Below are positions 34,266 through 42,783 of a stretch of DNA of 64,000 nt, in pieces. The DNA is from an uncultured Megasphaera sp. (GTDB lineage Bacteria > Bacillota > Negativicutes > Veillonellales > Megasphaeraceae). The DNA lies in NCBI GenBank assembly GCA_900540735.1, contig UQHB01000001.1, forward strand, positions 85,934 through 149,933, read 5' to 3'. The notes under the pieces were generated by a model. That model did not search any database. It was not told the origin of the DNA and worked only from the letters and a program-made list of their open reading frames with translations. Each line of letters opens with the position of its first letter. The first letter of the stretch is position 1. The position numbers and the translations under genes are program-made.

Positions 34266-36605
34266 CTATTTCTTTTTACTTTTTTTCGGGCCTTTTTTGG
34301 CTTTGCCCCGATTTTTCTTGCGGTCGTTCTTTTTCTTTTTCGTATTTTTCTTGCCTTTTTTATTATCTCGCAAGAGACTGCCAAACCAAGGAGCTTTGCC
34401 TTGTTTGCTGTCCCCTTTCGTATTGTTGTTATTCCGTTTCTTGTGGCGTCGTTCGGCACTGCGTTCCATCATCTGATTGAGGTCGTCTAAGGACTCAATG
34501 ACACCGGGCACAAAATCGATTTCACATTTTTCTACATTGACCCGAGCAAGCGTTACTTTCATGGGGTCACCTAAGCGGAAGACATGACCGCCGTGCTGGC
34601 CAACCATAGTATAGGTCGTTTCGTCAAATTCGTATTCGTCGTCCGTAAGGAACGAAATGTGGACGAGCCCTTCAATACCGTTTTCGAGGCCGACGAAGAG
34701 GCCAAAGGCCGTAATGCCTGTAATGTTGCCGTCAAAGGGCTGGCCGATGAAGGGCTGCATGTATTGGGCTTTTTTCAGGTCATCTGTTTCTCGTTCCGCA
34801 TCGATAGAGACTCGTTCCCGTGTACTTGCCTGGTCCGCTGCAATGGTGTGGAAAGACATGGATAAGGCCGCATCTTTGTCCGACAATTTACCGACTTTTT
34901 GGTACTGCCGAATAAGGCGGTGCACCATGAGGTCCGGATAACGGCGGATTGGCGATGTGAAGTGCGTGTAACACGTCGAGGCCAAGCCAAAGTGACCAGC
35001 ATTAGTCGTCGAGTACCGTGCCTGGGACATAGCCCGTAAGGCAATGGTCTGAACGACTGCTTCTTCTGTCGTCCCTTTGGTCACATCCAAGAGTTTTTGG
35101 AACTCTGCCGGTGTGGCATGTTCTTTGTCGGGCATGGGTAAATTAAAGCTCGAAAGGACAGTCTGCATCATGGCCATCCGTTCCGGGTCAGGCACTTCGT
35201 GAATACGGTAAACCGTCGGATTTTCGCTATCTCGCAAGTAACATGCGACCGTTTCATTGGCAATGAGCATGCTTTCTTCTACGATTTGTTCGGCAATAGT
35301 CCGTTCCCGTTTTTCGAGACGAAGGGGCACGCCGTCTTCATCGAGAATGATCTTGTATTCTGGGAAGTCAAAGTCAATGGCACCGCGGCGCAAGCGCATT
35401 TGTTTTAAAATTTCTGCTAAGTCCCGTAAATCATGGAGCATCGGCATAAAGGGTGCTAAATCATCAGGCACAATGTCATCGACAAGAGCCTTTTTGATTT
35501 CTTTGTAATTGCAACGCCGTTTGACGCGAATTACAGCCGGGCCAATATCGGCATGGATGACGTTCCCTTCTGTGTCGATTTCCATGACACAAGTCATAGC
35601 GTAGCGGTCTTCATTGGCATTGAGGCTGCAAATACCGTTTGACAACACTGTCGGCAGCATAGGAATAACCCGGTCGACAAGATAGACGCTCGTGCCGCGG
35701 TCATAAGCTTCTTTATCAATAGCCGACTCTGGACGGACATAATAGCTAACGTCAGCAATGTAGACGCCGAGGCGATAATTGCCATTCGGCAATTTCACGA
35801 CATCAATGGCATCATCTAAGTCTTTCGCATCTTCAGAGTCAACCGTAATCAACGGTCTATCGCGGTAATCAAATCGGCCATCTTGCATGACCACAGTCGT
35901 ATTGATTTTATCGGCTGCGTCTTGTACGTCTTTCGGGAAAGCAAAAGGCAGATTGTGCCGCGCCATAATGACTTTAATATCTAAATCTTTATCGCCGTCA
36001 TAGCCGAGGACTTCGACCACTTCCCCTTCAGCTTTGCGGTGTTCTTCAGGCCAAGCCGTAATCTTCACGAGGACACGGGCACTGCTCCGGGCACTGCCGT
36101 ATTTGCCAAGAGGAATGTAAATATCTTCGCGAATTCGTTCGTTATCGGGCGTAACGAAGCCGCAATGCTTTTGCATATCGAAGGTGCCGACGATGGTCGT
36201 ATTAGCCCGTTCGACAATGCGGATAATTTCGCCTTCTTGCTTGTGCCGTCCGTCACCGCCCTGGATAATCCGGACGACGACTTTATCGTTATTCATAGCT
36301 GTATGACGGTGTTGTTCACTGACGTAGACATCGTCTTGCAAATCTTCGCTCAAGACGAAGCCAAACGTCGCCGTATAGCCTTTATAAATACCTGTAATCT
36401 CTTTCGTTGGTCCTTTGCTAATATATCGCTCACCTGTTAATCGCATGAGTTCTCCCCTCCTTATTAAGGAATCAAAGGTCTCAAATAAATCATTCAACTC
36501 ATTACCACTAAGACCTAATTGTTCCGCACAATCTTCTACGGTCAGCCCGTTCGGTGCCGCCTTGGTACATACTTCTATTATATCATGAGCGAGCTGTAAA
36601 TTCAT
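34266..36605 (-). CDS. rnr: Ribonuclease R
   Basis: 779 aa. N-terminal winged helix and cold-shock domains (to about 230), the RNB catalytic domain with D-S-E-D-A-K-D-L-D-D-A-I-D near 255 (metal-binding Asp cluster), an S1 domain (about 620-705), and a very basic lysine-rich C-terminal tail (from about 725). It degrades structured RNA 3'-5' and assists trans-translation; it is next to smpB. Standard gene order with secG upstream. Confidence 0.95.
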   Translation of the reverse strand: MNLQLAHDIIEVCTKAAPNGLTVEDCAEQLGLSGNELNDLFETFDSLIRRGELMRLTGERYISKGPTKEITGIYKGYTATFGFVLSEDLQDDVYVSEQHRHTAMNNDKVVVRIIQGGDGRHKQEGEIIRIVERANTTIVGTFDMQKHCGFVTPDNERIREDIYIPLGKYGSARSSARVLVKITAWPEEHRKAEGEVVEVLGYDGDKDLDIKVIMARHNLPFAFPKDVQDAADKINTTVVMQDGRFDYRDRPLITVDSEDAKDLDDAIDVVKLPNGNYRLGVYIADVSYYVRPESAIDKEAYDRGTSVYLVDRVIPMLPTVLSNGICSLNANEDRYAMTCVMEIDTEGNVIHADIGPAVIRVKRRCNYKEIKKALVDDIVPDDLAPFMPMLHDLRDLAEILKQMRLRRGAIDFDFPEYKIILDEDGVPLRLEKRERTIAEQIVEESMLIANETVACYLRDSENPTVYRIHEVPDPERMAMMQTVLSSFNLPMPDKEHATPAEFQKLLDVTKGTTEEAVVQTIALRAMSQARYSTTNAGHFGLASTCYTHFTSPIRRYPDLMVHRLIRQYQKVGKLSDKDAALSMSFHTIAADQASTRERVSIDAERETDDLKKAQYMQPFIGQPFDGNITGITAFGLFVGLENGIEGLVHISFLTDDEYEFDETTYTMVGQHGGHVFRLGDPMKVTLARVNVEKCEIDFVPGVIESLDDLNQMMERSAERRHKKRNNNNTKGDSKQGKAPWFGSLLRDNKKGKKNTKKKKNDRKKNRGKAKKGPKKSKKK

Positions 36606-36637
36606 GGAACTACCTCTCTATTTCTATATATGAAAAG

Positions 36638-36660
36638 AGCCTGCGACACCGCCGCAGGCT
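36638..36660 (-). terminator. Hairpin after secG
   Basis: agcctgcg/cgcaggct stem with a TCTTTTC tail on the minus strand. Confidence 0.65.
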
Positions 36661-36671
36661 GTACATGTTGC

Positions 36672-36908
36672 TTAAAATGTATGCATAAGTCTTCCTAATA
36701 CTAACGTCAAGACAGCAAAGATAAAGGATAAGACAATCGTTACTTTCGACAAGAACGCATCCATCCCACGGGCTCTGCTGCCAAATAAATCTTCTGCACC
36801 GCCGCCAAAACCGGCACCCATACCTTGGGTTTTACTTTTTTGCGCAACTACAACGCCAATCAATAGCAACGCTACGATGACGACCAAAATTTGTAATACC
36901 GTAATCAC
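36672..36908 (-). CDS. secG: Preprotein translocase subunit SecG
   Basis: 78 aa. Two transmembrane helices (about 3-20 and 54-72) linked by a G-rich cytoplasmic loop with G-A-G-F-G-G-G-A-E-D-L-F-G, the family signature. The start is GTG with GGAGGAG upstream. It binds SecYE in the secretion channel. Confidence 0.94.
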   Translation of the reverse strand: MITVLQILVVIVALLLIGVVVAQKSKTQGMGAGFGGGAEDLFGSRARGMDAFLSKVTIVLSFIFAVLTLVLGRLMHTF

Positions 36909-36952
36909 GTTACTCCTCCTTAGACATCACACTTAACGGTACTATTGTACAC

Positions 36953-37636
36953 TTATTTAGCGGCATTATCAATAGTATCCCTGTTATTTTCCTCATTCCG
37001 TTTGGCTAAATACTTCTCTAACTTCCGTTTCACCCGTTGCAGGGCGTTATCAATGGATTTTTCATGGCGGTGTAACTCGAGAGACATTTCGTGATACGAT
37101 TTGCCGTCTAAGTACGCCATGAGAACTTTCCATTCTAAATCACTCAAGATTTCGCCGAGCTTTTTTTCAATATCCGTAAATTCTTCACGGCTAATGAAGA
37201 GCTCTTCCGGGTCGCTCGTCGTCAGGCCAGAGAGAATATCTTGGAGTGTCCGCTCCGATTCTTCTTCGTAAATAGGCTTATTCAAAGAGACGTAGGAATT
37301 GAGAGGAATATGTTTTTGCCGCGTCGCCGTTTTAATGGCTGTAATGATTTGGCGGGTAATACATAATTCTGCAAAGGCCCGGAAAGATACGAACTTATCG
37401 CCGCGAAAATCCCGCGTCGCTTTATACAGTCCAATATACCCTTCCTGCACAATGTCGTCCTGATCGGCACCGATGAGGAAATACGACCGCGCTTTTGCAC
37501 GCACGAGACTGCGATACTTATGGACTAAATAAGCCGTCGCCTCTTCGTCATGCTGCGATTGGGCCAAGGCTACGATTTCTTCATCTGTCATGCCTTTAAA
37601 GCGGTTTTCATGAAATGCCTTTGCCTCTGCTTGCAT
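36953..37636 (-). CDS. sigH: RNA polymerase sigma factor SigH
   Basis: 227 aa. Region 2 (A-R-S-Y-F-L-I-G-A-D-Q-D-D-I-V-Q-E-G near 50-70, followed by the -10 recognition region) and region 4 (C-terminal helix-turn-helix S-Y-H-E-M-S-L-E-L-H) are both present. In Bacillus SigH controls sporulation start and competence. The cysS-mrnC-rlmB-yacP-sigH order is conserved. Here it may drive the com genes. Confidence 0.9.
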   Translation of the reverse strand: MQAEAKAFHENRFKGMTDEEIVALAQSQHDEEATAYLVHKYRSLVRAKARSYFLIGADQDDIVQEGYIGLYKATRDFRGDKFVSFRAFAELCITRQIITAIKTATRQKHIPLNSYVSLNKPIYEEESERTLQDILSGLTTSDPEELFISREEFTDIEKKLGEILSDLEWKVLMAYLDGKSYHEMSLELHRHEKSIDNALQRVKRKLEKYLAKRNEENNRDTIDNAAK

Positions 37637-37650
37637 GTTAGTTACCTCGA

Positions 37651-38178
37651 TTATTTTGACCTGCGAATCTCTTCTAATTTATCTAATACTTCTTTATTGC
37701 GCACGCGGTAGACCACTTCGTTACGGCTCGTCGTATTGGTGAGGACGTTGCGGTGGTCATAGGCTTGCGTTTCTTTCCGTGCCCGTTTTACATCTTCAAA
37801 GAGTTCCCGTGCCGGTACACGGTACGCACCGCTGCCGAGAATCTGATTCTGTTCCGGGCCATCAGATGTGGCGACGTAGATTTTCCGCCGTTCATTCCGA
37901 TGTTCGTAGACGAGCCGTTCAATACGGCTGTCTGCTGTTTCTTCTTTGTCCGTGAAAATGATTTCACAGTCTTTGCCAATCTTTCGGCTTTTTGCGCCTT
38001 CTTCAGTGTACATGGCATCGAAGACGAGGACTAATTCATAGCCCCGGACTTTCCCGTAATTGGCCATCGTATCGATGAGCTTTTCCCGGGCATGGTCTAA
38101 GGAATCGTTGGCTAAAGCCTTTAATTCAGTCGACGCAAAGATAATGTTGTATCCATCGACGATGAATAACTCTTTCAT
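37651..38178 (-). CDS. yacP: YacP-like NYN-domain endoribonuclease (Rae1)
   Basis: 175 aa. The N-terminal F-I-V-D-G-Y-N-I-I-F and E-L-V-L-V-F-D-A-M-Y (Asp residues for metal) and the T-S-D-G-P-E-Q segment near 105 are typical of the NYN/PIN-like nuclease YacP. In B. subtilis the homologue cuts mRNA within the ribosome. Between rlmB and sigH as expected. Confidence 0.92.
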   Translation of the reverse strand: MKELFIVDGYNIIFASTELKALANDSLDHAREKLIDTMANYGKVRGYELVLVFDAMYTEEGAKSRKIGKDCEIIFTDKEETADSRIERLVYEHRNERRKIYVATSDGPEQNQILGSGAYRVPARELFEDVKRARKETQAYDHRNVLTNTTSRNEVVYRVRNKEVLDKLEEIRRSK

Positions 38179-38181
38179 AGG

Positions 38182-38925
38182 TTACACCACCTGGCGCTGC
38201 CGCACGACTTCATACATCAGTAATGCTGCGGCTACAGACGCATTGAGGGAATTGACCTGTCCAAACATAGGAATCTGGACGAGGGTATCACACGTTTCCT
38301 TTACTAAATGAGAAATCCCTTTGCCTTCACTGCCAATGACGAGGACAATCGGTTCCGTTAAAGAACTATGGAAATAATCGACGTCGCCAGCCATGTCGGC
38401 CCCAATGACCCAAAAGCCCCGTTTCTTCAGTTGTCGCAAGGTCTGGGCAATATTGCCAATCTGGACGAGGGGCATGTATTCAATAGCCCCAGCGGACGTC
38501 TTGCCAACGGTTTCGTTAATGGGGGCACTGCGCCGTTTCGGCACGAGGACCGCATCGACACCGGCACATTCAGCGGTCCGGATAATAGCTCCCATATTGT
38601 GCACATCTTCAATGCCGTCGAGGAGCACCAAGAAGGGTACGCACCCGGCTTGTTCTGCCCCTAAGAGAACATCATCTAAGTCGGCATAGGCAAAAGGCGG
38701 TGCCGTCGCAATGACCCCTTGGTGGCGTGCATCAGGAGCCATGCGGTTTAAATTCTTCATGGGCACTTGTTCTACAGGAACGCCCATGGTGTCTGCCAGC
38801 TCTTGAATCGATGCCAGCCGTGCGGCATCTTTTCCAGCAGCAATATATACTTTCGTAATCTTTCGGCCAGCCTTTAAGGCTTCAGTCACACTGTTGCGGC
38901 CCATAATCATGCGTTCTGTACTCAT
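38182..38925 (-). CDS. rlmB: 23S rRNA (guanosine-2'-O-)-methyltransferase RlmB/TrmH family
   Basis: 247 aa from the ATG at 38925, two bases after the mrnC stop. SpoU/TrmH knot motifs: V-H-N-M-G-A-I-I-R-T-A near 120, L-V-I-G-S-E-G-K-G-I-S near 200, and N-S-L-N-A-S-V-A-A near 228. N-terminal L30e-like substrate-binding domain present (I-M-G-R-N-S-V-T-E-A-L). Methylates an rRNA guanosine, with SAM. Confidence 0.94.
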   Translation of the reverse strand: MSTERMIMGRNSVTEALKAGRKITKVYIAAGKDAARLASIQELADTMGVPVEQVPMKNLNRMAPDARHQGVIATAPPFAYADLDDVLLGAEQAGCVPFLVLLDGIEDVHNMGAIIRTAECAGVDAVLVPKRRSAPINETVGKTSAGAIEYMPLVQIGNIAQTLRQLKKRGFWVIGADMAGDVDYFHSSLTEPIVLVIGSEGKGISHLVKETCDTLVQIPMFGQVNSLNASVAAALLMYEVVRQRQVV

Positions 38926-38927
38926 GC

Positions 38928-39413
38928 TTATCTCTTGTCTCCGTGTTTTTCTTGGCAATAGGCTTTCGTATACGTATAGACACCTTCCATGACTGCTGTG
39001 AGGCGTTCTTCCTGCTGGCTTAGTACTAAGTAGCCAACGAGTGCTTCTAAGGCTGTACTATCGTGGTATTCCGCGACAGACGCGCTTTTCGGAGCCTGCG
39101 AATAGGCGTTCCGTGCCCGTTTGCATACTTCTTGTTCTGTTTCGGTCAAAGTCTCTTTGAGCTGACGGTACACATAGGCCTGAGCCTTAGCAGAGACGAA
39201 TTCTGCCGCTAAAGCGTGTAAGACCTGGACGTGGGGAATCCGCGTCGCGACTAAGCGTTTGCGCATATACAGGGAGTAAAAGGCATCCCCTACAAAAGCC
39301 AAGGAAATAGGGTCGGTCTGCGCCACTTCGACGGCAGGGACATCTAATGTCGCCCCTACCGCAAAGGCCGCATAGGCCCGCGCTTTCAATGCTTGTACTT
39401 GTTTAAATTTCAC
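38928..39413 (-). CDS. mrnC: Mini-ribonuclease 3
   Basis: 161 aa. A stand-alone RNase III catalytic domain: L-A-F-V-G-D-A-F-Y-S-L-Y near 35 and S-T-A-L-E-A-L-V-G-Y-L near 125 keep the acidic residues, with no dsRNA-binding domain. It matures 23S rRNA in Firmicutes. The start GTG overlaps the cysS stop (GTGA). Confidence 0.94.
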   Translation of the reverse strand: MKFKQVQALKARAYAAFAVGATLDVPAVEVAQTDPISLAFVGDAFYSLYMRKRLVATRIPHVQVLHALAAEFVSAKAQAYVYRQLKETLTETEQEVCKRARNAYSQAPKSASVAEYHDSTALEALVGYLVLSQQEERLTAVMEGVYTYTKAYCQEKHGDKR

Positions 39414-40855
39414 TTTTTCCAGCGCGCTCCCTGTGCGGAATCTTCAATGGTAATACCAAGAGCAGACAATTTATCGCGAATAGCATCAGCTAAGACATAC
39501 TGTTTCTGAGCACGGCATTCCTGACGGATAGACAAGATAGCTTCCATTAAATCATTATAATCTTGGCTGCTAGCATCGGCTTTCTGGCCGTTCCAACGGT
39601 CTTCGAGAATGCCGAGGATATCGGTCATAGTCTTGAAGATACGTTTGACTTCAGACATAACAGACGAATCGACAGGTACGCCGCCATTGACGACAGCATC
39701 TTTATAAATATTGACTTTCTTTGCCAGTTCGAACATAGCTGCACTTGCTAAGGCCGTGTTGAAATCGTCGCACATAGCCGTTTCGAAATCTTCTTCTGTC
39801 TTCTGGGCATCTGCTAAGAGCTGCGTTGCTTCCGGAGACTTCGCACCAGCAGGCATGTCGAGCAATTCTAAGACATTATCAATAGACGTGCCGAGCCGTT
39901 CGAGGCTGCGCGTCATTTCTTCAAGACGTTCATCGCTGAAATCCAAGGGGCTGCGGTAGTGGTTAGAAATGAGGAAATACCGCAATGCATCCGGGCTGTA
40001 ATGAGCAAGTACATCTTTAACGAGGAAGAAGTTATTCAAAGATTTACTCATCTTTTCGGAATTAATCGTAATGAAGCCATTGTGTACCCAGTATTTAACC
40101 ATCGGTTTTTTACCACTGTATGCTTCAGACTGGGCGATTTCGTTTTCATGGTGCGGGAAAATGAGGTCACTGCCGCCGCCGTGGAAATCAATCGTATCGC
40201 CTAAGTATTTATTGCTCATAGTCGAGCATTCAATATGCCAGCCCGGACGGCCTTTACCCCATGGGCTGTCCCATGCCGGTTCACCCGGTTTAGCCCCTTT
40301 CCAAAGGGCAAAGTCCATAGGATTATGTTTCTGGTCATTGACTTCGACGCGTGCGCCAGCTTCCATATCGTCTAAGCTGCGGCCGCTTAATTCACCGTAA
40401 TCAGCGAATTTTTCGACGCTGTAGTACACGTCGTTGCCGAGGACATAGGCATAGCCTTTTTGAATCAATACATCAATCATGTGGATAATATCAGGCAACG
40501 TTTCGGATACGCGCGGATATTTATCGGCATGGCGAATATGGAGGGCATCCATGACTTCAAAATACGATGCAATATAGCGGTTAGCAATAGTATCCCATGT
40601 TACGCCTTCAGCGTTAGCAGCATTGATGATTTTGTCATCTACGTCTGTGAAGTTTTGAATGTGCGTTACTTCGTAGCCTAAATGCTGGAGATACCGTTTA
40701 ATCACATCCCACGTCACAAAAGGACGGGCATTGCCCATGTGGGAATGGTTATACGGCGTAATACCACAAACATAAATCGTCACTTGGCCCGGCGTAACCG
40801 GTACGAACGTTTCTTTCTTACGGGTCAGCGTGTTATATACTTTTAATTCTCTCAT
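39410..40855 (-). CDS. cysS: Cysteinyl-tRNA synthetase
   Basis: 481 aa, class I synthetase. Zn Cys in Y-V-C-G-I-T-P-Y-N, the HIGH-like H-S-H-M-G-N near 36, the W-H-I-E-C-S-T-M zinc segment near 205, H-H-E-N-E-I-A-Q, and K-M-S-K-S-L (KMSKS) near 265. Regulated by a T-box directly upstream. Cotranscribed with mrnC, rlmB, yacP and probably sigH. Confidence 0.97.
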   Translation of the reverse strand: MRELKVYNTLTRKKETFVPVTPGQVTIYVCGITPYNHSHMGNARPFVTWDVIKRYLQHLGYEVTHIQNFTDVDDKIINAANAEGVTWDTIANRYIASYFEVMDALHIRHADKYPRVSETLPDIIHMIDVLIQKGYAYVLGNDVYYSVEKFADYGELSGRSLDDMEAGARVEVNDQKHNPMDFALWKGAKPGEPAWDSPWGKGRPGWHIECSTMSNKYLGDTIDFHGGGSDLIFPHHENEIAQSEAYSGKKPMVKYWVHNGFITINSEKMSKSLNNFFLVKDVLAHYSPDALRYFLISNHYRSPLDFSDERLEEMTRSLERLGTSIDNVLELLDMPAGAKSPEATQLLADAQKTEEDFETAMCDDFNTALASAAMFELAKKVNIYKDAVVNGGVPVDSSVMSEVKRIFKTMTDILGILEDRWNGQKADASSQDYNDLMEAILSIRQECRAQKQYVLADAIRDKLSALGITIEDSAQGARWKK

Positions 40856-40881
40856 ACAGTCTCCTCCTTGAATTTATGAAC

Positions 40882-41145
40882 AAAAAAGACCACCATCCCC
40901 TTACAGAGACGGTGGCCCGTGGTTCCACTCTGTTTATACGGCAAAAGCCATACTCTTCATGCACATAACGGGTGCCACCGCATACGACTACTGCTTTCAC
41001 CGTATGTGCTCCCAAAGGCAGTGTTGCCATCGTTCCTTGCGAAACAGGCTTCCAGCCAAGGCCTGTTCTCTCTGGCGCCGACAAGGGCAACTCATTTTGT
41101 TCATCGCATGTGTCCTATATACGATACATTGAAAGTCTGTATCAT
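40882..41145 (-). promoter_or_regulatory. T-box leader of the cysS operon
   Basis: On the minus strand the T-box core AGAGTGGAACCACGGG is followed by a GGCCACC/GGTGGTC terminator with a T6 run (40882-40917). Upstream are stem I-like segments, including an AGAGAG distal-loop element, and TGC triplets that suit a cysteine specifier. It senses uncharged tRNA-Cys. The exact specifier was not resolved. Confidence 0.92.
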
Positions 41146-41151
41146 TCATAT

Positions 41152-41181
41152 ATACTACCTAATAATCGATATTCTGTCAAG
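41152..41181 (-). promoter_or_regulatory. Promoter of the cysS T-box transcript
   Basis: TTGACA (41181-41176) and TAGTAT (41157-41152) with an 18-base spacer on the minus strand. Confidence 0.7.
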
Positions 41182-41253
41182 CCCTTCACCTCTATTATAC
41201 CTCTTTCGCAAGAGACAAAATGTGCTATAATACAAGAAAGGAGATGATATGTC

Positions 41254-41568
41254 ATGGACTTAGAAGTACTCCAAAACAGAAAACCTTGTAAGACCAATCC
41301 AGCCAGCATCATTACGGCTTTAGACACGTCAGATGCACAATACTATATGCTCGTCACGAGCGGTGGCATGATTTTGTGCCATCAAAAATTTAACCCTCAA
41401 GAAAGCGATGTAGCCAATATCTTAATTGCTCACGAAGTCGTCTTAAAGACCAACTTCGGCCAAGTCTTTACGCTGCCGGAACTTTTCATTTTTGCCGACG
41501 AAATTGCTGCCTTCCATCCACTGACGGAAGCAGAATACAATCGCTTAGTAAAAACGTTACAAGCCTAA
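41254..41568 (+). CDS. Hypothetical protein, 104 aa
   Basis: Not recognised. Small soluble alpha/beta protein with the segment Y-Y-M-L-V-T-S-G-G-M-I-L-C-H and a helical C terminus. An AAGGAG lies about 11 bases upstream. It is followed by a phosphodiesterase gene 12 bases later, so the two are likely cotranscribed. Confidence 0.7.
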   Translation: MDLEVLQNRKPCKTNPASIITALDTSDAQYYMLVTSGGMILCHQKFNPQESDVANILIAHEVVLKTNFGQVFTLPELFIFADEIAAFHPLTEAEYNRLVKTLQA

Positions 41569-41580
41569 GGAGAATCCCCT

Positions 41581-42126
41581 ATGAAACTCATGATTGCCTC
41601 AGACATTCACGGCTCGGCCTACTACTGCCAGCTCCTCATGGAACGCTACGCAACAGAACAACCAGACCAGCTCATCCTCTTAGGAGACATACTCTATCAC
41701 GGCCCGCGTAATGCGCTCCCTAAAGACTATAGCCTAAAAGACGTCATTCCCATGCTCAATGCAGTGAAAAATACCATTCTCTGCGTTCGTGGCAACTGCG
41801 ATTCTGAAGTAGACCAAATGGTACTAGGCTTCCCTATCATGGCCGATTATAGCCTCGTGTACACCGGTAAGACGAGGATTTTCGTCACCCACGGCCATCT
41901 CTATAATCTCGACCATTTGCCACCGCTTCAGCCGGGCGAATATTTGCTGCACGGTCACACCCATGTGCCGCGTTGGACGCCTTTTGGCAATCATAACGTC
42001 TATCTCAATCCTGGCTCCGTGTCTATTCCGAAAGAAGACAGTCCCCATAGCTATATGATGATTACGGATACGGAAATGACCTGGAAAGACTTAGACGGCA
42101 ACACGTATCATGCCTTATCATTATAA
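41581..42126 (+). CDS. yfcE: YfcE-like phosphodiesterase (calcineurin-like)
   Basis: 181 aa. Metal-binding residues: S-D-I-H-G-S (Asp, His), L-L-G-D-I-L-Y-H-G (Asp), R-G-N-C-D-S (Asn), T-H-G-H-L (His) and H-G-H-T-H (His). This is the family's complete ligand set and usual length. It cleaves phosphodiesters in vitro; the natural substrate is unclear. Confidence 0.93.
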   Translation: MKLMIASDIHGSAYYCQLLMERYATEQPDQLILLGDILYHGPRNALPKDYSLKDVIPMLNAVKNTILCVRGNCDSEVDQMVLGFPIMADYSLVYTGKTRIFVTHGHLYNLDHLPPLQPGEYLLHGHTHVPRWTPFGNHNVYLNPGSVSIPKEDSPHSYMMITDTEMTWKDLDGNTYHALSL

Positions 42127-42138
42127 AAACATGCAAAA

Positions 42139-42170
42139 ATCCCCCGACGGTTCGTCCATCGGGGGAATCT
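42139..42170 (+). terminator. Terminator between yfcE and the PepSY remnant
   Basis: cccccga/tcggggg stem with a T-rich tail; could serve both convergent genes. Confidence 0.8.
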
Positions 42171-42174
42171 TTAT

Positions 42175-42414
42175 TTAGTGATGATGACCGTGGTAATGGC
42201 GTTCGTTGTCAATATCTCGTTCTAAAATTTTACCCGTTTTCGCATCAATCGTCAAATCGCCGTCCCAAATCGATTCGGTCTGGAAATCGACTTCATATAC
42301 TTGATATCCGTCATCATAATCCCATTCAATCTTTTGAATTGTCGCGCCGGGGTATTCTTTTTGCACGATTTGTTCCACGTCTTGCGTGCTAATGTTAGCC
42401 AAGGCACTCGGCAT
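42175..42414 (-). pseudogene. PepSY-domain protein with damaged signal-peptide start
   Basis: From the ATG at 42414 it is a 79-aa PepSY-like domain (E-Y-P-G-A-T-I-Q-K-I-E-W-D-Y-D-D-G, then a two-strand repeat) ending in a His-rich tail. The same frame continues upstream of that ATG as I-L-A-V-L-A-V-S-S-A-W-V-M-P-S-A-L-A, a typical signal peptide, but the frame meets a TAA before any Met start. So the export signal lost its start by mutation or deletion. A short cytoplasmic product from 42414 remains possible. PepSY domains usually act outside the membrane as inhibitors or sensors. Confidence 0.7.
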
Positions 42415-42720
42415 AACCCATGCACTACTAACAGCTAATACAGCTAAGATGGTACCTTAAAGTTATGTATTCCATTATATACTTTATCATTAAGCATGCA
42501 TTTCTGTATGGATATGATAATTAATACATCATATGTTCAATTTCTACTTTCTATTTCATTAGATTTTTACCATGGAAAGGATGAAATCGCGTCCTATTGA
42601 CATTTTGTCATTACACTAAGCTAATTGCGGGAAAGTTAATGGGCTTAATGATTCTCCAACCCGCAGCCAAGTCTCCCATTAGGAAAAAGGTTCAGAGGAC
42701 AATACACTTAGCATTAAAAA
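42415..42720. other. AT-rich spacer
   Basis: About 300 bases between the PepSY remnant and the adhesin terminator. An inverted repeat around 42645-42690 (taatggg and cccatta) encloses a Pro/Cys-free sequence; no gene or known RNA was recognised. Confidence 0.4.
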
Positions 42721-42752
42721 AAACTCCTAGCTACCGCTAGGAGTTCTTTTTT
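42721..42752 (-). terminator. Terminator after the adhesin gene
   Basis: aactcctagc/gctaggagtt stem with T-runs on both strands. Confidence 0.85.
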
Positions 42753-42783
42753 AATATACCTGTACTTTTTTATATATACAGTC

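Noticed and set aside
40882..41145. T-box stem as a member of the long-hairpin family
   Set aside because: The conserved T-box core and terminator explain the structure.
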